Assembly: GCF_030915505.1 (NCBI RefSeq)
Contig: NZ_CP133265.1
Coordinates: forward strand, 496,001-560,000
Length of the DNA stretch: 64,000 bases
Direction of reading: 5' to 3'
Source: Neobacillus sp. OS1-2
GTDB lineage: Bacteria > Bacillota > Bacilli > Bacillales > Cytobacillaceae
The notes beneath the pieces are model-generated. The model was not told where the DNA came from, did no database searches, and saw only the letters and a list, made by a program, of their open reading frames with translations. Below, in pieces: positions 58,047-64,000 of this stretch (its first letter is position 1; every line of letters starts with the position of its first letter). Both the position numbers and the translations under genes were made by a program.

Positions 58047-58997
58047 TTATGCGGCAACGTCGCGTTTTTTGAAGACGAAGAAGGCTAGGAATTGGAACAA
58101 GGCAAAGTAGAGTAGCAGCATGATGACTGAGAAGGTTAAGGTCATTCCTTCTACCATTGGTGTGCCCTCGAAGTACTGCATTAAATCCGTGTTGGCGAAC
58201 AAAATGTATTTTGCCCAATCAAATTTCATCGATAGTAACGCAGTAAATTGACCTCCAGTAAATAATAGGAATAGGGATAAGCCAATTGCGAGCGAGCTAT
58301 TCCGGAATACAGAAGAAATCATGAAGGCCATTGTCACAAGCATAATCGTATCAATTGAACTTAAGCCGTAATAGATTAACAAATGGACAACCATATTTTG
58401 TTCGGTGACCTGACCATTATAATAATTTAAATACGGGATAGCTCTGTCAGGCATCCCAAACAGAATGGCACCAAGCGCAGTTGAGAAAACAAACAAAATT
58501 GCCAGCATGAACAAGGCATACACTAGTACTGTCAAATATTTAGAAAGCAGAATTTTCGTTCGATTGATGGGACGAATCAATAACAGCTTGACCGTTCCCC
58601 AATTAAACTCGCTAGCGACAATTCCGGCCGAAACAACAATGATAAATAATCCTGCCAGCATGATTAGCTGTGAGCTATCCTTTACGAATGACCAAACCGA
58701 ATATTTTTCTTTTGTTGGAAGATGATGCTTAATTCGGTAATCATTGATGGCAATTTCCTTTTTGAAAAATTGCTTTTCAATCTTGGTTCGGCTTTGCGCC
58801 ATCTGCTGTTTTAGCGCATTGTTTTCCTCCTGTAACACTTGTTCCCAATTTTTATCCTGAGCAAAATTCGTATCATTTTGTTGCGTTTTTATGACAATCC
58901 CCATTAAGGCAATAACAACGATAAGTATCCCAATCATCACAAAAGTGCCAGGTCGTTTAAAAACTTTCATCCATTCATTTTTGATTAAATTAACCAC
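58047..58997 (-). CDS. ABC-2 type transporter permease
   Basis: A 316-residue membrane subunit with about six hydrophobic helices (first near 18-40, then five after residue 105). A large charged extracytoplasmic or cytoplasmic loop between helices 1 and 2 is rich in Gln/Lys/Glu. NEWMKVFKRPGTF at the start and IVASEFNWGTVKLLLIRPI near residue 130 are typical of ABC-2 exporters of the BcrB/NatB kind. It overlaps its ATPase gene by 8 bp. Substrate unknown; lipid, antimicrobial peptide or sodium export are all possible. Confidence 0.85.
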   Translation of the reverse strand: MVNLIKNEWMKVFKRPGTFVMIGILIVVIALMGIVIKTQQNDTNFAQDKNWEQVLQEENNALKQQMAQSRTKIEKQFFKKEIAINDYRIKHHLPTKEKYSVWSFVKDSSQLIMLAGLFIIVVSAGIVASEFNWGTVKLLLIRPINRTKILLSKYLTVLVYALFMLAILFVFSTALGAILFGMPDRAIPYLNYYNGQVTEQNMVVHLLIYYGLSSIDTIMLVTMAFMISSVFRNSSLAIGLSLFLLFTGGQFTALLSMKFDWAKYILFANTDLMQYFEGTPMVEGMTLTFSVIMLLLYFALFQFLAFFVFKKRDVAA

Positions 58998-59916
58998 GAA
59001 TAACAGCCTCCTTTTCCGATGTCACTTCAAGGAAGCGATCTTCTAACGTCTTCGCTGTTTCTCTTATTCCAAAAACTTGAATATCTTCACTGACCAATTT
59101 TTTTACTAGATTAGGTATTTCTTCTTTAGGCAGTACTACAGATAGACCGTTTCGTGAATGGTTGGTTTTCACTTCAGGATAGTTAGCCTCGATAATTGCC
59201 AATGCCTTGTCACTTGGAATAACCTCCAATTCGTAGGTTGCCTCGGCACCTTGGACAAATTCCTGAACAAGTTGGACATCTATCAACCGGCCATTTTGAA
59301 TGATCCCGATACGGTCACACATCATTTCCATTTCCGATAACAAATGACTCGAGACAATCACAGCCATGTTTTTTTCACGGGCTAACTGGCGAACATAATC
59401 GCGGATTTCTCGAATTCCCGCCGGGTCGAGGCCATTTGTTGGCTCATCAAGGATCAGAACGTCTGGATCGTGTAATAGACATTGTGCTAAACCTAACCGT
59501 TGTCTCATCCCAAGTGAATATGTTTTGACCTTGTCATTGATCCGTTCTGTTAAGCCAACGAGCTTAACCGTTTCCGTAATCTTTTCCTTGGTAATCCCTT
59601 TTGTCATTCTTGCATAATGGACCAGGTTTTGGTAGCCGCTTAAAAATTTATACATCTCCGGATTCTCAACAATGGCACCCACATGGCCTACCGCATTCTC
59701 AAATTCGGTTTTAATACTAGAGCCGCCAATCGTGATATCCCCTGATGTAATGGCCATTAAGCCGACAATCATTCGGATGGTCGTCGTTTTCCCTGCTCCA
59801 TTTGGCCCTAAAAAGCCGAAGACCTCGCCTTTATTCACCTGGAAACTGATATTGTCTATAATCGTTCTTCCCTTTATCACCTTGGTTACATCTTTCAGTT
59901 CTACGATTGTTTCCAA
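58990..59916 (-). CDS. ABC transporter ATP-binding protein
   Basis: Nucleotide-binding subunit, 308 residues, of the exporter whose permease follows. Walker A is FGFLGPNGAGKTTTIRM near residue 35, the Q-loop lies in AIVENPEMYKFLSG, the signature is YSLGMRQRLGLAQCLL near 135, Walker B is VLILDEPTNGLDPAGI near 155, and the switch histidine is in VIVSSHLLSEME. The C-terminal 90 residues form the regulatory extension of BcrA-type ATPases. Start is TTG 59916 with GGAG seven nt upstream; GTG 59931 lacks a site. The pair interrupts the rarA-tcdA order of B. subtilis. Confidence 0.9.
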   Translation of the reverse strand: METIVELKDVTKVIKGRTIIDNISFQVNKGEVFGFLGPNGAGKTTTIRMIVGLMAITSGDITIGGSSIKTEFENAVGHVGAIVENPEMYKFLSGYQNLVHYARMTKGITKEKITETVKLVGLTERINDKVKTYSLGMRQRLGLAQCLLHDPDVLILDEPTNGLDPAGIREIRDYVRQLAREKNMAVIVSSHLLSEMEMMCDRIGIIQNGRLIDVQLVQEFVQGAEATYELEVIPSDKALAIIEANYPEVKTNHSRNGLSVVLPKEEIPNLVKKLVSEDIQVFGIRETAKTLEDRFLEVTSEKEAVIRG

Positions 59917-60128
59917 TTTCTCACTCCTCACTATGTACGAAACTAAGTTTACCTTATTTTCCTAGTTAATTATATCCTAGTTAATAAATTTTCATAAAAC
60001 GGCTAGGGATGGAATCGTGACTAGGTCTGAAGTCCGAGAGCCACGTATTGTTAACAAAAGATTCATACATTCAGCTTTTATTTTTTTATAAAATGGAAGT
60101 GGCACTAAATTAAGAAGGGAAGTGTGCG

Positions 60129-61037
60129 ATGTTTTTAAATTCTCGAATGGAATCCAGGGAATTACTCACTTTTAGATCGTTAAATACAAGATCCACGTTA
60201 TTACCCAATGAAAAAAAGCATTATTTTCGCCTGGAAAAGGGGTTTCAAGGTGAAGTGATGTTTGACCAGATAGCCGCAACATTGCAAAATAATGTGTACA
60301 TAGTAAATAATTTATGGCTTGAGTATAATAACTCTGTATTTCAAATAGATAGCTTACTTATTTCTCAAGAAACCATTTACCCTTTTGAAATAAAAAACTT
60401 TGAGGGCGACTATTATTACGATTCAGATGGTTTCTATTCTATGTTTTCTAAAGAGGAAATAATGAACCCCTTGGCCCAGTTAAAACGCAGTAAATCGCTC
60501 CTATGCCCCTTACTGAAAAAGCTGGGAATTTATTTACCTGTTGAAGGATTCGTGACTTTTGTAAACCCCGAATTCACCTTATATCAAGCCCCGCTAAGCG
60601 CACCAATTATTTACCCTACACAGCTTAAAAACTTCATGAAAAAAATAGACCAAACACCCTCAAAACTAAATGAGCGCCATAAAAAACTCGCTAACCAATT
60701 AATGGAAATGGATTTAATCGAATCTCCTTATGCCTGGAAGCCTAAATACTCATATGGAACGTTGAAAAAAGGGATCATTTGCTCTAGATGCTTTTCATTT
60801 ATGAACTTTGTTGGGGATAAAAAATTAGTTTGCTCGAAATGCGCCTGCGAAGAAAAAGTGGATTCTGCTGTATTACGTAGTGTGAAGGAGCTTCAGTTTT
60901 TATTTCCAGATATGAGGATTACCACAAATGGAGTACACGATTGGTGCGGGGGGATTGGGTCTAAGAAGGTGGTTAGGCGGATACTGTTACAAAATCTCAC
61001 TTCAATTGGGACTAGGCAGCATAGATATTTTGAATGA
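60129..61037 (+). CDS. NERD domain protein with C-terminal zinc ribbon
   Basis: A 302-residue protein. The NERD (nuclease-related) region spans about residues 35-165: KGFQGEVMFDQIAATL, then the predicted catalytic core VFQIDSLLISQETIYPFEIKN (D and E-x-K of a restriction-endonuclease-like fold) and LAQLKRSKSLL. Near residues 218-240 two CxxC pairs (ICSRCFSF and VCSKCACEE) form a zinc ribbon. No signal peptide or membrane helix. Such genes are scattered through Bacillaceae with no fixed function; DNA processing or defence is only a suggestion. It is alone on the plus strand, beside a tandem repeat. Confidence 0.8.
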   Translation: MFLNSRMESRELLTFRSLNTRSTLLPNEKKHYFRLEKGFQGEVMFDQIAATLQNNVYIVNNLWLEYNNSVFQIDSLLISQETIYPFEIKNFEGDYYYDSDGFYSMFSKEEIMNPLAQLKRSKSLLCPLLKKLGIYLPVEGFVTFVNPEFTLYQAPLSAPIIYPTQLKNFMKKIDQTPSKLNERHKKLANQLMEMDLIESPYAWKPKYSYGTLKKGIICSRCFSFMNFVGDKKLVCSKCACEEKVDSAVLRSVKELQFLFPDMRITTNGVHDWCGGIGSKKVVRRILLQNLTSIGTRQHRYFE

Positions 61038-61143
61038 AAATATTCAAAGATAGACTTTCGTTGATTTCCTACGTCAAAAGTGACCTTTATATCGCTCTTT
61101 CATAAAATTGGAGGAGCGTTTTTTCCTTTTATCAGGAATTGTA

Positions 61144-61350
61144 TTGCATTTACCCGTTGTCCTCTCTTTTCAAAGGATCGGTCAATAGAAACCCTTTTCA
61201 TTTACCGTTTTTCTCTGTTTTTCTCAATTCGGTTATTGTAACCTTTTTTCATTTACCGTTTCCCTCTAGATTTATTAAATTCGGTCAATATAACCCCTTT
61301 TCATTTACCATTTTCCTCTTTTTTTCTTAATTCAGTCAATGTAAAAAGAA
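61144..61350. repeat. Degenerate 51-52 bp tandem repeat, about four units
   Basis: Full units begin at 61178, 61229 and 61281 (lengths 51, 52, 51 bp), flanked by partial units at 61144 and 61332. Each has TCGGTCAATRTAACC, then TTTTCATTTACCGTTTTCCT and a T-rich stretch ending in AATT. It occupies most of the 350 bp between the NERD gene and tcdA; no ORF in it is credible. Confidence 0.85.
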
Positions 61351-61378
61351 AACCCAAAACAATAAAGGTCCTGGGCTT
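61343..61378 (-). terminator. Terminator after tcdA
   Basis: Minus strand AAGCCCA pairs with TGGGTTT (one G-T pair) around a long loop, followed by TCTTTTTAC. Weak but correctly placed. Confidence 0.5.
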
Positions 61379-61387
61379 CCCAAAAAG

Positions 61388-62155
61388 TTACTTCTCATCC
61401 GAAACACGATAAATCTTAATATCCTTCAGTAATTCCATCGTCACATAGCTGGCCATGATCAACCCGGCTGCGGACGGCACGAATGCATTCGAAGCAGGTG
61501 GCATTTGTCCTTTACGGATTGGTGAATTCTCATTGCCTACCTCTTTCTTAATATCTTCACGTATAACAATTGGGCTCTCATCAGAGAAAACAACCGGTAT
61601 ACCCTTGTGGATTCGTTCTTTACGCAGCTTCGTGCGAATTACCTTGGCAATTGGATCCGTATGGGTTTTGGATATATCTGCAATTTTAAAACGAGTTGGA
61701 TCCATTTTATTGGCGGCACCCATACTGGAAATAATCGGGATGCCACGATTTAAACATTCTTTCATCAAATGGATTTTATACACAATTGTATCAGAGGCAT
61801 CCACAAAAAAGTCAATATTGTAGTCAAAAATTTCCTCATATGTTTCCTCTGTGTAAAACATCTTTAGCGAAATTACTTCACAGTCTGGATTAATATCTTT
61901 TATCCGCTCCTCCATAATTTCTACTTTCGGTCTGCCAATCGTTGAAAGCAGCGCAATTAACTGACGATTAATATTTGTAATATCTACATCATCTTTATCA
62001 ATTAAAATTAAACGACCGACACCGGAGCGGGCGAGTGCTTCAGCGGCAAATGAACCGACACCGCCCACACCTAAAACAGCGACTGTGCTATTTTTCATTA
62101 TTTCTAAGCCTTCTTTACCAACGGCAAGCTCATTTCGGGAAAATTGATGCAGCAT
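61388..62155 (-). CDS. tcdA: tRNA threonylcarbamoyladenosine dehydratase TcdA
   Basis: E1-like enzyme that cyclises t6A37 to ct6A in tRNAs using ATP. The 255 residues open HQFSRNELAVGKEGLEIM, with the nucleotide-binding VAVLGVGGVGSFAAEALARSG near residue 28 (given as motif), DDVDITNINRQ near 55, DASDTIVYKIHL near 118 and the closing PSAAGLIMASYV. It belongs to the ThiF/MoeB fold but is of TcdA (YrvM/CsdL) length and pattern. It is downstream of the 6S RNA gene and aspS. Confidence 0.93.
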   Translation of the reverse strand: MLHQFSRNELAVGKEGLEIMKNSTVAVLGVGGVGSFAAEALARSGVGRLILIDKDDVDITNINRQLIALLSTIGRPKVEIMEERIKDINPDCEVISLKMFYTEETYEEIFDYNIDFFVDASDTIVYKIHLMKECLNRGIPIISSMGAANKMDPTRFKIADISKTHTDPIAKVIRTKLRKERIHKGIPVVFSDESPIVIREDIKKEVGNENSPIRKGQMPPASNAFVPSAAGLIMASYVTMELLKDIKIYRVSDEK

Positions 62156-62272
62156 ATATGTTCACTCCATATCCAAATTCAAATTCACTTATTAGTTATT
62201 TTTTCACCATAAAAATATATCATACCCACCTATAAAAACAAGTATTTTCATGGGAATTATCACAATTAGAGC

Positions 62273-62305
62273 AAAAATAAAACCTCCCGACGGTCGCCAA
62301 GAGGT
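62273..62305 (-). terminator. Terminator after the 6S RNA gene
   Basis: Minus strand ACCTCTTGGC / GTCGGGAGGT stem (10 bp with G-T pairs) around GACC, followed by TTTATTTTTG. Confidence 0.8.
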
Positions 62306-62323
62306 AATTTTTAACAAAAGGAA

Positions 62324-62530
62324 AGAGTCCCAATGGTGCCGTTGCTTCTTGATCCTTAGTTTTGATCCCGCTACTTGAGCAGGTGGGTGTCCTGTTCTCG
62401 GTATTGTAAGTCCCCTTACCCGTATAAGGGTGAGGCATTTACGCAATCAAAAAACTCTGGACTCCCGAATAAATAATGTTCGGTCAAAACTTCAGGTAAC
62501 ACAACGTACATTTCAGGACTCTTCTTTAAT
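62324..62530 (-). ncRNA. ssrS: 6S RNA (RNA polymerase-binding regulatory RNA)
   Basis: About 200 nt on the minus strand between aspS and tcdA, where B. subtilis has 6S-1 RNA (bsrA). The two ends pair (AGAGTCC near 62520 with GGACTCT near 62328) to form the closing stem. The interior contains long imperfect helices such as CTCACCC-TTATACGGG-type and CCGAAC...TTCGGG hairpins around an open region, as in 6S RNA. It has its own SigA promoter and terminator. Boundaries are approximate. Confidence 0.8.
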
Positions 62531-62537
62531 TGCTTTT

Positions 62538-62566
62538 ATAATAGCATATTTTAACCCGGCCTTCAA
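62538..62566 (-). promoter_or_regulatory. SigA promoter of 6S RNA
   Basis: -35 TTGAAG (62561-62566), 17 bp, -10 TATTAT (62538-62543), placing the start near 62531. Confidence 0.65.
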
Positions 62567-62589
62567 GGTTTCATGAAAGCGAATTCTTG

Positions 62590-64000
62590 TTATTTATTAA
62601 CATTTAATGACAAGTTCAATTCCTTTAATTGCGCCTCGGATACTTCACCAGGTGCATTCGTTAACAAGCAGCTTGCGCTCGCTGTTTTCGGAAATGCGAT
62701 GGTATCACGGAGGTTCGTACTGCCTGAAAGCAGCATCACCAATCGGTCTAGACCTAGGGCGATTCCTCCATGCGGCGGTGTTCCATATTCAAAAGCATTC
62801 ATCAGGAAGCCAAATTGTTCCTTCGCTTCCTCCGGAGAAAAGCCAAGAACACTAAACATCTTTTCTTGAATTGGCCGTTCAAAAATCCGAAGGGATCCGC
62901 CGCCAAGTTCATATCCGTTCAATACCAGGTCATATGCTTGGGCGCGTACTTTTGAAGGATCTGACTCTAGGTATTCAAGGTCTTCTCTAAACGGCATTGT
63001 AAATGGATGATGCGCTGCGTAATATCTGCCTTCTTCTTCATCGTACTCTAGAAGCGGCCAGTCGGTAACCCATAAGAAATGAAATAGACTTGGATCGATT
63101 AAACCTAATTCTTTACCAAGCTTTTGTCTTAAAGCACCGAGCGCATCTGCTACAACATTCTTCTTATCAGCAACAAACAGAAGCAAATCACCAGCCACTG
63201 CCTCAAGAGTGGCAATCAAAGCCTGCGCGTCGTCTCCAGCGAAGAATTTCGCAATCGGGCCCTTCAGTCCTTCAGCATCCACTTTCAGCCATGCAAGACC
63301 TTTCGCCCCATAAACAGCGGCAAACTCTGCTAAGGCATCGATATCTTTTCGAGAATACTTGTCCGCAGCACCTTTTACATTAATTGCTTTAACTTGGCCG
63401 CCGCCGGCAACTGCAGAAGCGAATACTTTAAAGCCGGAATCCTTAACGATCTCAGATAGGTCAACGAGCTCTAAACCAAAACGGGTATCCGGCTTGTCGG
63501 AACCAAATCGACTCATCGCTTCGTCGTAAGTCATGCGTGGGAAAACCTGCGGAACTTCCACACTCTTAACTTCCTTCATCAGCTGTGACATCATGTTTTC
63601 CATCATACCCATGATATCTTCTTGGCTCATGAAACTTGTTTCTATATCGATTTGGGTAAATTCAGGCTGACGGTCAGCACGCAAATCCTCGTCACGGAAG
63701 CAGCGGGCAATTTGGTAATACCGTTCAACGCCACCCACCATTAGCAATTGTTTAAACAATTGTGGGGATTGCGGCAATGCATAAAATTCACCAGGATGCA
63801 CCCGGCTTGGAACTAAATAGTCACGTGCACCTTCTGGCGTACTTTTGGTCAAAATCGGTGTTTCAATATCTAAAAAGCCTTCGCCATCAAGAAAATCCCT
63901 GACATGTTTTGTTACCTGATGACGCATTTTTAACGTTTCAAAAATAACCGGGCGACGGAAGTCTAAATAACGATATTTTAAGCGAACATCCTCTGAAGCA
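62590..64000 (-). CDS. aspS: Aspartyl-tRNA synthetase, C-terminal part (cut by right edge)
   Basis: Class II synthetase for tRNA-Asp. The frame is open to the window edge; 469 codons are visible, so roughly the first 120 residues (anticodon-binding OB domain) lie outside. Motif 1 region [12 protein letters not shown] is next to the edge, motif 2 is [20 protein letters not shown] near 63690, the bacterial insertion domain spans the middle, and motif 3 is [13 protein letters not shown] near 62750. It is followed by 6S RNA, as in B. subtilis. An internal ATG at 63927 is not the start. Confidence 0.97.
   Translation of the reverse strand, partial: ASEDVRLKYRYLDFRRPVIFETLKMRHQVTKHVRDFLDGEGFLDIETPILTKSTPEGARDYLVPSRVHPGEFYALPQSPQLFKQLLMVGGVERYYQIARCFRDEDLRADRQPEFTQIDIETSFMSQEDIMGMMENMMSQLMKEVKSVEVPQVFPRMTYDEAMSRFGSDKPDTRFGLELVDLSEIVKDSGFKVFASAVAGGGQVKAINVKGAADKYSRKDIDALAEFAAVYGAKGLAWLKVDAEGLKGPIAKFFAGDDAQALIATLEAVAGDLLLFVADKKNVVADALGALRQKLGKELGLIDPSLFHFLWVTDWPLLEYDEEEGRYYAAHHPFTMPFREDLEYLESDPSKVRAQAYDLVLNGYELGGGSLRIFERPIQEKMFSVLGFSPEEAKEQFGFLMNAFEYGTPPHGGIALGLDRLVMLLSGSTNLRDTIAFPKTASASCLLTNAPGEVSEAQLKELNLSLNVNK

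Noticed and set aside
61144..61350. CRISPR array
   Set aside because: Units are contiguous and degenerate, with no unique spacers of uniform length and no cas genes nearby.
62204..62446. Minus-strand ORFs of 72-80 codons between tcdA and aspS
   Set aside because: They overlap the 6S RNA gene and its terminator; composition is structural rather than coding.

Overview
This window is a chromosomal segment of an endospore-forming, probably competence-capable Bacillaceae bacterium of the Bacillus/Neobacillus type. The evidence is the low to moderate G+C sequence, the sporulation genes (spoIIP, gpr, sigK, sda), the comE locus, the HrcA/CIRCE heat-shock operon, a T-box in front of alaS, and gene order that largely follows the B. 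subtilis yqe-com-yrr-yrv blocks. No phage, transposase, CRISPR array or tRNA gene was recognised.

Layout. 1-7.6 kb: mtaB (cut by the left edge), rsmE, prmA, dnaJ, dnaK, grpE, hrcA, all on the minus strand, led by a promoter and a perfect CIRCE operator. 7.6-15.2 kb: hemW, lepA, yqxA, spoIIP, gpr, rpsT (plus strand) and holA. 15.4-20.1 kb: yqzM, comEC, comEB, comEA and the divergent comER. 20.1-25.2 kb: a tightly packed minus-strand run yqeM-rsfS-yqeK-nadD-yhbY-aroE-yqeH-yqeG. 25.2-29.8 kb: sda behind three DnaA-box-like sites, psd and pssA, an uninterrupted sigK, a lipoprotein and a small membrane protein behind a SigK-like promoter. 29.8-32.8 kb: pepF and a cluster of very small ORFs including a tandem YrzI pair. 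32.9-44.2 kb: mccB-mccA-mtnN, yrzA, yrrS, a frameshifted pbpI, greA, udk, the tRNA wobble-uridine genes trhP2-trhP1-trmR behind a candidate structured RNA, and mltG. 44.4-56.5 kb: yrzB-ruvX-ireB, alaS with its T-box, yrrI, small proteins, yrrD, recD2, yrrB, mnmA, iscS, cymR. 56.7-64 kb: rarA, an ABC exporter and a NERD-domain gene that look like an insertion, a 51-52 bp tandem repeat, tcdA, a 6S RNA gene, and aspS (cut by the right edge).

How the genes work together. The window is rich in translation and tRNA functions: mtaB, tcdA, mnmA with iscS, trhP1/trhP2/trmR, alaS, aspS, lepA, ribosome-assembly factors and rpsT. Sulfur metabolism links cymR (regulator), iscS, and mccA/mccB/mtnN. Sporulation genes cover checkpoint (sda), engulfment (spoIIP), the late mother-cell sigma factor (sigK) and germination (gpr). 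psd and pssA make phosphatidylethanolamine.

The least ordinary items are: pbpI split by a -1 frameshift at an intact GGGAAAA slippery heptamer, with its ribosome-binding site inside the greA terminator; a three-way-junction RNA candidate ahead of trmR; two dispersed repeat families, one of which supplies the last codons of psd and the other of which matches 16 bp inside comEC; the small-ORF cluster at 31.7-32.7 kb; and the degenerate tandem repeat near 61.2 kb. All gene names rest on motif and synteny recognition by eye; no database search was run.
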